Source of the DNA: JANPJV01 sp031425695
Lineage (GTDB): Bacteria > Pseudomonadota > Gammaproteobacteria > Xanthomonadales > SZUA-5
DNA length: 18,866 nucleotides
Assembly (NCBI GenBank): GCA_031425695.1
Contig: JANPJV010000090.1
Span: 1 to 18,866, forward strand
Reading direction: 5' to 3'
The position numbers were made by a program, and so were the translations under genes. Under the pieces are notes generated by a model that had not been told where the DNA came from, did no database searches, and saw only the letters and a program-made list of their open reading frames with translations. Below are positions 1 through 7,435 of this stretch, piece after piece (positions within the stretch are counted from its first letter, which is position 1; each line of letters opens with the position of its first letter).

Positions 1-104
1 GGGTGCCCGCGTGGGGTTTGGGGTGCGTGGGCGGGGGGCGGGCACTTTTTTCTCCCCCCCCACCTCAGGCGCCCGCCCCCCCCCCCGACCCACCAGAAGC
101 AGAA

Positions 105-129
105 GCGTCCGCGCGCAGCGTAGACCCAC
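105..129 (-). repeat. Family C 25-nt repeat, single copy
   Basis: An isolated copy in the inverted orientation (GCGTCC ... GACCCAC) of the family C unit seen at 13072-13188. It lies in the non-coding segment left of the ComEA-like gene. A perfect 7-bp hairpin (GCGGCGC / GCGCCGC, loop GGA) follows at 143-159, and an 11-C run lies at 76-86. No gene is supported in 1-227: the open frames there are proline/arginine-rich products of GC-biased DNA. Confidence 0.6.
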
Positions 130-227
130 AAGCGCATTCAAAGCGGCGCGGAGCGCCGCACTCCAAATTGAAGCAGCACGCGCGGGCCTGGGGATAGGGG
201 AACCCGCGCATGCTGCCCTGTCGCGCA

Positions 228-530
228 TTACGCGGCAGGTTTGGTCTCGGCCTTGGCCGCCGGCGCGCCGCCGATGCGGATCAGGTCGCGATTCTTTTCG
301 ACCGTCTTCAGGCCGACGCCCTTGACGTTGACGAGCTCGTCGGCGCTCTTGAACGGCCCGTTCTTGGTACGGTAGTCGACGATGGCCTGCGCCTTGGCAT
401 CGCCGATGCCGTTGAGGCTGGCGGCGATCGTGGCTGCATCGGCGCTGTTGATGTTGACCGGCTCGGCTGCGCTGGCGAACATCGGCAGCGAGAGAGCGAG
501 GGCGAGCAGCAGGGATTTGAAGTTGAACAT
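228..530 (-). CDS. Secreted helix-hairpin-helix (ComEA-type) protein
   Basis: A 100-residue protein with a signal peptide (Lys5 then a Leu/Ala-rich core, likely cleavage after ASA near residue 21). A ComEA-type double helix-hairpin-helix DNA-binding module covers residues 25-85: VNINSADAATIAASLNGIG gives the first hairpin and ADELVNVKGVGLKTVEKN the second. The tail (86-100) is Ala/Lys-rich. In this family such periplasmic proteins bind incoming double-stranded DNA during natural transformation; the short stand-alone form without a membrane anchor is common in gammaproteobacteria. The start is fixed by AAGGAG just upstream of the ATG. It is divergent from the M20 peptidase gene, with no other competence gene nearby. 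DNA binding is a family expectation; a role in transformation here is inference. Confidence 0.88.
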   Translation of the reverse strand: MFNFKSLLLALALSLPMFASAAEPVNINSADAATIAASLNGIGDAKAQAIVDYRTKNGPFKSADELVNVKGVGLKTVEKNRDLIRIGGAPAAKAETKPAA

Positions 531-726
531 GGCGATCTCCTTGGGTGAGTTTGGCCCGGCGGCGGCGCCGCTCAGGTGGTGCTCAAGCTAGGGATCGGCG
601 GCCACGCACGCAGTCGCAGAACGCCGCGGCGAGCAGTCGGAGTCGAGCGCGGCCGCGTGTGGGAAAAGTCCTACGTTCACCACGGACGGGTAGACTTAGG
701 TCTTAAGCGAAGTGGCAGGAGTCAAC

Positions 727-2178
727 ATGTCGCATACACAGAAGGTGATGGATTTCGTGTCCGACAAATGGGACCGCGAAATCATTCCGCAGCTCAGTAC
801 CTACATCAAGATTCCCAACAAGTCGCCGATGTTCGATCCGCAGTGGTCCGAGCGCGGCTACATGGACGAGGCGATGGCCTTGCTCGAAGCGTGGGTGCGC
901 GATCAGCCGATTCCGGGGATGACTGTCGAACGCATCGACCTGCCCGGCCGGACGCCGCTCATGTTCATTGAAATCCCGGGCAAGGGCGACAGCACGGTGC
1001 TGCTCTACGGGCACATGGACAAGCAGCCGGAAATGGTCGGCTGGAACGTCGACCTGGCGCCGTGGAAGCCGGTGCTGACGGGCGACAAGCTCTACGGGCG
1101 CGGTGGCGCCGACGACGGCTATGCAACCTTTGCCTCGCTGACCGCGATCATGGCGCTCAAGGAACGCGGGCTCGATCACTCGCGCTGCGTGATCCTGATC
1201 GAAGGCTGCGAAGAATCGGGCAGCTACGATCTGCCCTTCTACATCAATCACCTGGCCGCGCGCATCGGCAATCCCGGGCTGGTCGTGTGCCTGGATTCCG
1301 GCTGCGGCAACTACGACCAGATGTGGCTGACGACCAGCCTGCGCGGGCTCGCCGGCGGCACGCTGCGCGTGCGGGTGCTCGAGGAAGGCGTACATTCGGG
1401 TGACGCCAGCGGCGTCGTCCCGAGCTCATTTCGAGTGCTGCGCCAATTGCTCGACCGCATCGAGGATCCGACCACCGGGCGCCTCCTGATCGACCCGTTG
1501 TTCGTGCAGATTCCTGATGAGCGCGTCGAGCAGGCACGCGAGGCAGCCGGCGTGCTCGGCACCTCGATCTACGACAAATTTCCGTTCCTTCCGAACATGA
1601 CGCCGATGGCAGGAGACCTGACCGAGCTCGTGCTCAACCGCACCTGGCGCCCGACCTTGTCGATCACCGGCGCGGAAGGCCTGCCGGCATTGATGGATGC
1701 GGGCAACGTGTTGCGCCCGCAGACCGCCGTGAAGCTCTCCGTGCGCCTGCCGCCCACCCTGGATGGTGAGCGCGCTTCGCGTCTGCTGAAGCAGGCGCTC
1801 GAGAAAGATCCGCCGTACGGGGCGCATGTCGAGTTCGATGTCGAGAAATCGGCCACCGGCTGGGCGGCGCCGACCACGGCACCGTGGCTGCGCAACACCG
1901 TCAACGAGGCTTCGAAGGAATTCTTCGGGCCGCGCGCGGCAGCGATGGGCGAGGGCGGCACGATCCCGTTCATGAACATGCTGAAGGAACGCTTCCCCGA
2001 CGCGCAATTCGTCGTGACCGGCCTGCTGGGCCCGAAGTCGAATGCGCATGGCCCGAACGAGTTCCTGCACATCCCGACCGGGAAGAAGCTCACCGCCGCG
2101 ATGGCCAAGGTCATCCATGAGCAGTACACGAACCGCGGTGGCAACACCGAAGGCGCGCTGGCTGCCGAGGGAGCTTGA
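727..2178 (+). CDS. M20 family metallopeptidase (dipeptidase-like)
   Basis: A 483-residue zinc-dependent exopeptidase of the M20 (carnosinase/CPG2) fold. Visible metal and catalytic motifs, numbered from the chosen ATG: YGHMDKQPE (His96, Asp98), GRGGADDGY (bridging Asp129), EGCEESGS (catalytic Glu162 and metal Glu163), CLDSG (Asp190), and NAHGPNEF near the C-terminus (His441). The dimerisation lid lies between about residues 200 and 380. There is no signal peptide, so it should be a cytoplasmic di- or tripeptidase or amidohydrolase; the substrate is not readable from sequence. ATG 727 is preferred over GTG 712 because AGGAG ends 5 nt before it and would otherwise lie inside the coding region. 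The next gene starts 3 nt after the stop, so the two are almost certainly co-transcribed. Confidence 0.9.
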   Translation: MSHTQKVMDFVSDKWDREIIPQLSTYIKIPNKSPMFDPQWSERGYMDEAMALLEAWVRDQPIPGMTVERIDLPGRTPLMFIEIPGKGDSTVLLYGHMDKQPEMVGWNVDLAPWKPVLTGDKLYGRGGADDGYATFASLTAIMALKERGLDHSRCVILIEGCEESGSYDLPFYINHLAARIGNPGLVVCLDSGCGNYDQMWLTTSLRGLAGGTLRVRVLEEGVHSGDASGVVPSSFRVLRQLLDRIEDPTTGRLLIDPLFVQIPDERVEQAREAAGVLGTSIYDKFPFLPNMTPMAGDLTELVLNRTWRPTLSITGAEGLPALMDAGNVLRPQTAVKLSVRLPPTLDGERASRLLKQALEKDPPYGAHVEFDVEKSATGWAAPTTAPWLRNTVNEASKEFFGPRAAAMGEGGTIPFMNMLKERFPDAQFVVTGLLGPKSNAHGPNEFLHIPTGKKLTAAMAKVIHEQYTNRGGNTEGALAAEGA

Positions 2179-2181
2179 CGA

Positions 2182-3246
2182 ATGGCGGTCTTCAAGCCCA
2201 GCTGGATGCTGTACGGCGCGACTGGCTACACCGGTCGGTTGATCGCCGAGGCCGCCAAGGCGCGCGGACAGAACGTGATCCTCGCCGGCCGCGACGGCAC
2301 CCTGCTGGCGCCAATGGCCGAGCGCCTCGGCGTCAATTACCGCGCGTTCGACATGTCCGCGCGCGATGAGATCGACAAGGCCCTGACGGGAATCCGGCTG
2401 GTGCTCAATTGCGCCGGCCCGTTCTCGCTCACGGCATCGACGCTGGCGCAGGCATGCATGCGCACGGGTGCGCACTACCTCGACATCGCCGGCGAAATCC
2501 CCGAGCACCGTGGGCTCCTCCGGCTCGATGAGCGCGCCAAGGAATCGGGCGTGATGCTGCTGCCGGGCGTCGGTTTCGGAATCCTTCCCAGCGATTGCCT
2601 GGCCCTCTATCTGAAGGAAAAATTGCCGCAAGCGGTGACTCTCACGCTGGCATTCTCAGCCGGCGCCAGTGCCTCTCACGGCACCTTGGGCACACTGCTG
2701 GAAAGCCTGCAGCAGAGCGGCTACGTACGCCGTTCCGGCCAGCTGGTCGCGGCTGAGCCCGCGAGCGAATCGCGCGATGTCGATTTTGGCCCGGGGAAGA
2801 TCCAGCGCGCGATCCTGTTCCCGTGGCGCGCGGATGTGCTCAGCGCCGGGCTCTCGACCCAGATCCCGCACATCCAGAGCTATGGCGCGGTGCCCGCAGT
2901 GCTGCGCTTCGTCCTCAAGAACCGCAAGCTGTTCGAAACCGGTGGCTTCATGCACGGGCTGCTGCGGCGTTACGCGGCTGGCGCGCCCGAAGGCCCCAAG
3001 GCGGCTGATCGCGCCAAGCGCAAGAGCTGGCTCTACGGCGAAGTCATCAGCGAGCACGGCGCCCGCGCCCGCGCCATCGTCGAGGGGCCCGATCCTTACG
3101 ACTTCACCACCATCGCCGCCATGGCGGCAGTCGAGCGCAGCCTCTCCGGCAACGTCCCCGACGGCTTCGTCACCCCAGCCCAACTGCTCGGTACTGCGCC
3201 ACTGTTCAACCTGCCCGGGGTGAAGCTGCACGACCAGGTGGTTTAG
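2182..3246 (+). CDS. Saccharopine dehydrogenase-like NAD(P)-binding protein
   Basis: A 354-residue protein opening with a Rossmann dinucleotide-binding motif (YGATGYTGR, residues 11-19). The saccharopine dehydrogenase NADP-binding domain pattern follows: a second strand ending LAGRD, then VLNCAGPFSLTASTLAQAC and AHYLDIAGEIPEH. This domain is shared by saccharopine dehydrogenases, mycobacterial trans-acting enoyl reductases and many uncharacterised oxidoreductases. The C-terminal half (about 150-354) is not informative, so the substrate is unknown. GAGGGAG, inside the last codons of the M20 gene, is its ribosome-binding site; the 3-nt gap implies a two-gene operon and possibly translational coupling. 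It is convergent with the M28 peptidase gene, and the gap is filled by a repeat cluster. Confidence 0.85.
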   Translation: MAVFKPSWMLYGATGYTGRLIAEAAKARGQNVILAGRDGTLLAPMAERLGVNYRAFDMSARDEIDKALTGIRLVLNCAGPFSLTASTLAQACMRTGAHYLDIAGEIPEHRGLLRLDERAKESGVMLLPGVGFGILPSDCLALYLKEKLPQAVTLTLAFSAGASASHGTLGTLLESLQQSGYVRRSGQLVAAEPASESRDVDFGPGKIQRAILFPWRADVLSAGLSTQIPHIQSYGAVPAVLRFVLKNRKLFETGGFMHGLLRRYAAGAPEGPKAADRAKRKSWLYGEVISEHGARARAIVEGPDPYDFTTIAAMAAVERSLSGNVPDGFVTPAQLLGTAPLFNLPGVKLHDQVV

Positions 3247-3330
3247 CGCTGGTGGGGGTGTGGTTGCTGATGTGGGTGCAGGTTGCGGTTGTGGGTTCGA
3301 CCTGTCATCGAAACGCTTGCTGAGCTCTGC

Positions 3331-3572
3331 GTGGGTTCGGACCTTGTCCGAACGCTCTTGCGCTGTGCTCTGCGTGGGTTCGGACCTTGTCCGAACGCTC
3401 TTGCGCTGTGACTCTGCGTGGGTTCGGACCTTGTCCGAACGCTCTTGCTCGCGTCTGTAGAAGCGTCCGGACAAGGTCCGGACCCACGCAATCAAAAGCC
3501 CACGCAATCAAAAGCCCACGAAATCAAAAGCGTCCACGCAAGCAAACGCGTCCGCGCACAGCGCGGACCCAC
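3331..3572. repeat. Family A/C repeat cluster between convergent genes
   Basis: The 335-bp gap 3247-3581 holds no gene. It contains three direct family A copies (3331, 3374 and 3418; pitch 43-44 bp, each GTGGGT + TCGGAC-CTT-GTCCGA + ACGC and followed by TCTTG). An inverted family A copy follows at 3463-3487, then three tandem 16-bp units CACGCAATCAAAAGCC (3485-3532, the third with two changes), then an inverted family C copy (GCGTCC...GACCCAC, 3548-3572). RNA from either strand could fold into large hairpins, so the cluster could separate or terminate the two convergent transcripts; no oligo-T tract marks a classical intrinsic terminator. Confidence 0.85.
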
Positions 3573-3581
3573 AACGGCGGG

Positions 3582-5033
3582 CTACTTCTCTTTCGGCACT
3601 GCCACCGGCACCTGCGCTGGCACTGCCACTGCCACCGGCACCGCCACGGGGACCGGCCCAAAGACCGGCCCAGCCTGGGCGGCGAGGTAGGCCATTGCCG
3701 CATACACGCCGACGTTGAAATCGAGATTCTTGGGCTGGATCTTGTCGAGCGTGTCGGCGGCGGTGTGGTGGTAGTCGAAATAGTGGGTGCCGTCCTGGCT
3801 CAGGCCGACGACCGGGACGCCGCGGTCGCGCAACGATGAAAAGTCGGCACCGCCGCTGGCCAGATTGTCGCCACGCGCGATGTCGAGCGGTTCCAGCACC
3901 GAATAGATCTGATCGGCGACGCCGATCTCGCCGTCCTTGAAACGCGTCGTGAACCGATAAATGCGCCCGGCGCCAAAGTCCGATTCGGCAACCAGCACAT
4001 GTTTTTGGAAGGAGCCGTCTTCGACCGCCAGCCGCGCGTATTCCTTGCCTCCCCATACGCCCTGTTCCTCAGCGGCAAACGCAATCACGCGAATGGTGCG
4101 CCGCGGCGCCTGCTCGAGCCTGCCGATCAGTGCGCCAGCCTCCATGGTGATCGCGACACCGGCGCCATTGTCGATCGCGCCCTCGCCCAGGTCCCAGGAA
4201 TCCAGATGCCCGCCGATGGCGACGATCTCGTCCGGATAGTCAGTACCCGTGATCTCGCCGATGACATTGGCCGACTCGTAGTCGCCTTTGCGCACGCGAC
4301 TGCCGAGCTCGAGCTTGACCGTCACCGGCGCTCCCTTGGCCAGAACGGCTTCAAGCGCGTCGGCGTCGGCGCTGGCAAGTGCGGCGGCAGGGATGCGCGT
4401 CAGCATATTGTCGTAGCGCAGGTTGCCGGTATGCGGCGTGCGCGTGTTCTCGTCGGTGCCGACCGAGCGAATCAGGACGCCGATGGCGCCCGCCCGAGCG
4501 GCATAGACCGCGCCCTGCGAACGCGCAATCACGACCACGCCATAATCGCTTCCATCCTTGGCGCGCTGCATGCGTTTGGCGACGTAAGCAATCTTGCCGG
4601 TCAACGATCCCGGCGCTGCCTTTTCCAGCTCGGCCGCGTCCTTGAAGCTGACGATCTCTCCACGAATACCGCCCTTGGGCGTACCGATGCTGCCGCCGAG
4701 CGCGGTGATCGTCAGCGGCGCCGAATCGGGGCTGAGGATGGCCGCGTTCTCGAAACCGCGCTCCCACGCCGGAAAGCTCACCTTTTGCGTGTAGACCTTG
4801 TCGTAGCCGAGCGCCTTGAACTTCGCCTCCGCCCACGCGCGGCCCTTGGCATCGTTCGGCGATCCCGCCATGCGATGACCGACCTCCTTGACCAAGGACT
4901 CGACCAGCGCATAAGCACCCGAGCCTGCTACGGCCTGATCGCGCAACTGTGCCGCCGTGGCCAGGTCCGCATCACTGAGGGGTTCGACATGTGTCGTCGC
5001 GACGGCCAGCAACAACAGGCTTGCGTGCAGCAT
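3582..5033 (-). CDS. Exported M28 peptidase, carboxypeptidase Q-like, with PA domain
   Basis: A 483-residue zinc aminopeptidase/carboxypeptidase. A short signal sequence (MLHASLLLLAVATT) suggests export to the periplasm or cell surface. A protease-associated (PA) insertion covers about residues 120-240. The M28 metal set is intact: GGHLDSWD (His276, Asp278), GAIDNGAG (bridging Asp288), FAAEEQGVWG (Glu322/323), ESDFGAG (Asp352) and YFDYHHTAAD (His422/423). HLDSWD followed by G-GA-D-G-G resembles carboxypeptidase Q. The last 30 residues are a Pro/Val/Ala repeat tail (GPVPVAVPVAVAV...) unlike the catalytic fold. An in-frame ATG at 5109-5111 lies inside a family B repeat and would put 26 basic residues before the signal peptide, so the ATG at 5031-5033 is preferred. 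Confidence 0.88.
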   Translation of the reverse strand: MLHASLLLLAVATTHVEPLSDADLATAAQLRDQAVAGSGAYALVESLVKEVGHRMAGSPNDAKGRAWAEAKFKALGYDKVYTQKVSFPAWERGFENAAILSPDSAPLTITALGGSIGTPKGGIRGEIVSFKDAAELEKAAPGSLTGKIAYVAKRMQRAKDGSDYGVVVIARSQGAVYAARAGAIGVLIRSVGTDENTRTPHTGNLRYDNMLTRIPAAALASADADALEAVLAKGAPVTVKLELGSRVRKGDYESANVIGEITGTDYPDEIVAIGGHLDSWDLGEGAIDNGAGVAITMEAGALIGRLEQAPRRTIRVIAFAAEEQGVWGGKEYARLAVEDGSFQKHVLVAESDFGAGRIYRFTTRFKDGEIGVADQIYSVLEPLDIARGDNLASGGADFSSLRDRGVPVVGLSQDGTHYFDYHHTAADTLDKIQPKNLDFNVGVYAAMAYLAAQAGPVFGPVPVAVPVAVAVPAQVPVAVPKEK

Positions 5034-5101
5034 AGATTTCCACGATTGCAGCGAAGGCGCCGAGGCTAGCGCAGGTGGGCGTCGGGCAGGGTGTTTGCCA
5101 A

Positions 5102-5195
5102 CGTAGGTCATGTTGCTCGCGCAGCGAGCTACTTGACGGCGGCTGCTGAACGAGGAGCGTCAAGTAGCCCGCGTACGCGGGCAACATGACCTACG
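5102..5195. repeat. Family B inverted repeat
   Basis: Left arm at 5102-5137 (begins CGTAGGTCATGTTG, ends CTACTTGAC) and right arm at 5159-5195 (begins GTCAAGTAG, ends CAACATGACCTACG), so the whole is a ~94-bp inverted repeat. Each arm also carries a mini-hairpin: CTCGC/GCGAG on the left and CCCGCG/CGCGGG on the right. It ends 2 nt after the stop codon of the response regulator gene and covers the region upstream of the M28 gene, so it sits in the gap between two genes on the same strand. Confidence 0.9.
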
Positions 5196-5197
5196 GG

Positions 5198-5839
5198 TCA
5201 TTTCTCCCGCACCAGCTTCTGACGCCACGCCCACACGGCGGCCTGGGTGCGGTCGGTGAGCTCGAGCTTGGACAGGAGGTTGCCGACGTGGGTCTTGACG
5301 GTGGCCTCGCCGATGCCGAGGCGCTCGGCAATCGCCATGTTGGAGAGGCCTTCGGCGATCAGCAGCAGCACGTCGCGCTCGCGTGCGCTCAGGGCGGTGA
5401 GGGGGTCGCGCGGTGAATCGGCGCGCAGGTTGCGGACCAGGCCGGCGGCAATGCGCGGGTTGACCATCGATTCGCCACGCGCCGCGCGGCGGATGGTCTC
5501 GAGCAGCTCGGTGCCAGCCATTTCCTTGAGCTGGTAGCTGGTTGCGCCCGCCTCGAAGGCCGGGCGTACGCTCGCTTCGTCGGTGCTCGAGGTCAGGATG
5601 ATCACTTGCGTGCGCGGGCTCACCGAGCGGATCCCGCGCGTGGCGCTGATGCCATCGCCACCGGGCATCACCAGGTCGACCAGCGCGACATCCGGGGTCA
5701 GGCGTGCCGCGAGCAAGGTTGCGTGCTCGGCGCTGCCGGCCTCGCCGCAGACCTCGATATCGGCCTGCAGCTCCAGGTACGCGCGCAGTCCCTGCCGTAC
5801 CACGGCGTGGTCGTCGACAATGAGCACTCGAATTTTCAT
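5198..5839 (-). CDS. NarL/LuxR-family response regulator
   Basis: A 213-residue two-component regulator. The receiver domain (1-120) has acidic Asp9/Asp10, phospho-acceptor Asp55 (VALVDLVMPGGDG), switch Thr83 and conserved Lys105. A LuxR/NarL helix-turn-helix follows at about 148-210 (LTARERDVL-type opening with Ser in place of the first Ala run, then GLSNMAIAERLGIGEATVKTH). It should be phosphorylated by the kinase encoded immediately upstream: its ATG overlaps the kinase stop as ATGA, with a GAGG ribosome-binding site. Targets are unknown; the neighbouring TonB receptor gene on the same strand is one possibility, with no operator evidence. The stop codon abuts a family B repeat. Confidence 0.93.
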   Translation of the reverse strand: MKIRVLIVDDHAVVRQGLRAYLELQADIEVCGEAGSAEHATLLAARLTPDVALVDLVMPGGDGISATRGIRSVSPRTQVIILTSSTDEASVRPAFEAGATSYQLKEMAGTELLETIRRAARGESMVNPRIAAGLVRNLRADSPRDPLTALSARERDVLLLIAEGLSNMAIAERLGIGEATVKTHVGNLLSKLELTDRTQAAVWAWRQKLVREK

Positions 5840-7170
5840 GCACCGACCTCGAATTGCAATTCAACGCGGGTACCGCGGCCGTGGGCAGGCCCGATCTTGA
5901 GCTTGCCGCCAGGCAGGCTGGCGGTGCGATGGTGCATGTTCGCGAGCCCCATGCCGACCGCGGATTCCTGCGCGCCGCCGGAGCCATCATCGCTGACTTG
6001 CAGCCGCACCGCGTCACCCTTGCGGTCGAGCATTACATTGACCTGCCCGGCACTCGCATGACGCCAGACGTTGGCCAATGCCTCATCGACGATTCGCAAC
6101 ACGGTCTCGGCTTGCGTCGGTGGCAGGCTCAGTTCCGCAGGCAGGGCATGTTCGACGGCGCAGCCGCTGCGGCGCTCGAAGTCGTCGATGCGCCGCCGCA
6201 AGGCAGGCACGATATCTTCAGCCGCGCCGGCGTCCTCGCGCAGCTCGCGCAACTGGTCCGACAGCTCGCGCTGAATCTCCTCGACCAGCGCGGTCGCCTC
6301 CGACAGGCGCTGGCGGGTGCGCTCGGGATCCTGGCTTTCGCGTGCGGCGGCCAGCTGCAGCGACAGTGCGAACACCTTCTGCTTGACCGTGTCGTGCAGG
6401 TCGCGCGCGAGCCGGCGGCGCTCTTCGAGGGTCGCCAGTTGCGCACGCGCATCGACCAGCGCCTTGAGGTCGGCCGCCATGCGATCGAGATCGCCGGCCA
6501 GCTCACCGAGCTCATCGTGACCTCGGTCGGAGAGCTGCGGCGAGAAATCACCACGCGCCCAGGCCCGCGCGGCCGTCCCCATGCGTACGACGCGGCGCAG
6601 CACGCGCTGGCGCAGGAACCAGGCCGACCCGACCAGGAACAGCGCCAGGTAGGACACTGCGATCGGCCACTCGAAGCTTAAACGCTGGCCAAAGCTGCGC
6701 CAGGGCGAAGGGACCGACAGGTCCAGCCGCAGCGTCATCGGCGTGTCGGCCAGAGTCGCTGACCAGTGGCGCTCGACGTGATCCGGGGCGGTCGTCGTCG
6801 CCTGCCCGGCACTCAGGCGCGGTGTGTCGCCGGACCAGAGTGCCGCATGGAAAGGGTGCTCGGCGAGCTCGAGCAGCACGTAGGCGGCAGACGTGCCAAG
6901 ACTCTGTCGCGGCCGTTCGAGCTCCAAAACGAAACGTTTGAGGCGCTGCTCGATCTCGCTGTTGGTCGCGCCGGCCTGCATGGCCGCGGTGAGCGCCGCC
7001 GCTTCATTGGCAAGTACGCGCTGCACGCGGCCGTCGTCGAGCTGCTCCAGGCAGCGCTGGAACTCGAAGGCAACGTTGAACTGCTCGATCACGAGCAAAG
7101 CCGGCAACGACAGCGCCAGGTAGAACAGCGCCAGTTGCGCGCGCAGCCCGCGCAGCGGAGAGCTCAGCAC
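5836..7170 (-). CDS. HisKA_3-type sensor histidine kinase
   Basis: A 444-residue membrane kinase. A first transmembrane segment lies at about 10-29, a periplasmic sensor region at about 30-167, and a second segment at about 168-186 (PIAVSYLALFLVGSAWFL). A HAMP-like linker with RGDFSPQLSDRGHDELGELA follows at 190-245. The HisKA_3 dimerisation motif ERRRLARDLHDTVKQ has phospho-acceptor His259. The HATPase_c domain has an N-box with Asn367 (DEALANVWRHA), a G1 box DDGSGG at 394-399, and GMGLANMHHR at 407-415. It is NarX/LiaS-like in domain order. The start is GTG at 7168-7170 without an obvious ribosome-binding site. Its stop overlaps the start of the response regulator gene by 4 nt, so the pair is a cognate two-component system. 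The signal sensed is unknown: the periplasmic region has no motif I recognise. Confidence 0.92.
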   Translation of the reverse strand: MLSSPLRGLRAQLALFYLALSLPALLVIEQFNVAFEFQRCLEQLDDGRVQRVLANEAAALTAAMQAGATNSEIEQRLKRFVLELERPRQSLGTSAAYVLLELAEHPFHAALWSGDTPRLSAGQATTTAPDHVERHWSATLADTPMTLRLDLSVPSPWRSFGQRLSFEWPIAVSYLALFLVGSAWFLRQRVLRRVVRMGTAARAWARGDFSPQLSDRGHDELGELAGDLDRMAADLKALVDARAQLATLEERRRLARDLHDTVKQKVFALSLQLAAARESQDPERTRQRLSEATALVEEIQRELSDQLRELREDAGAAEDIVPALRRRIDDFERRSGCAVEHALPAELSLPPTQAETVLRIVDEALANVWRHASAGQVNVMLDRKGDAVRLQVSDDGSGGAQESAVGMGLANMHHRTASLPGGKLKIGPAHGRGTRVELQFEVGA

Positions 7171-7260
7171 AGTCGTCTCAGCGGGCTAGAAGGCACGGGG
7201 CCGGGCAGTTGGGTTTTCATACTCGTCAACGACAGGGCGTTCGAAATGCTCTTGGCGCAT

Positions 7261-7413
7261 CGTAGGTCATGTTGCGCCCGCGAAAAGCACTTGCGAAGCG
7301 CAATTCCGAATCGGGCGCTACTTGACGCTTTGCCGGCCACGAAAAGCAGTCAAGCAGCGCCCGAAGCAATGACCGGCTCAACCAAACAGCGGGCGGGCGC
7401 AACATGACCTACG
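7261..7413. repeat. Family B repeat, long variant (B2)
   Basis: Outer arms are the same as other family B copies (CGTAGGTCATGTTG at 7261, CAACATGACCTACG ending at 7413; CTACTTGAC and GTCAAG inside). The segment between them in each arm is longer (arms 66 and 65 nt) and contains GCGCCCG...CGGGCGC instead of CCCGC...GCGGG. It lies in the 265-bp gap between the TonB receptor gene and the downstream sensor kinase gene, so it may end or stabilise the receptor transcript. Confidence 0.85.
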
Positions 7414-7435
7414 CCAGCGTCAACCGCGCTGACGA

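Noticed and set aside
180..209. Intrinsic terminator for the ComEA-like gene (GCGCGGG/CCCGCGC)
   Set aside because: Only a 7-bp stem around a 16-nt loop, and no T-run follows on the minus strand.
3..325. Open frames rich in Pro, Arg and Gly at the left edge
   Set aside because: The region is poly-C/G and repeat sequence, with no start signal or recognisable protein; overlapping frames reflect GC bias.
1426..2631. A 401-codon minus-strand frame opposite the M20 and oxidoreductase genes
   Set aside because: It is antisense to two clear enzyme genes with complete catalytic motifs, and is Arg/Ala/His-rich as expected of a shadow frame.
3331..3572. CRISPR array
   Set aside because: The direct units have spacers of only about 13-14 nt that are nearly identical, and inverted copies are mixed in; no cas genes are nearby.
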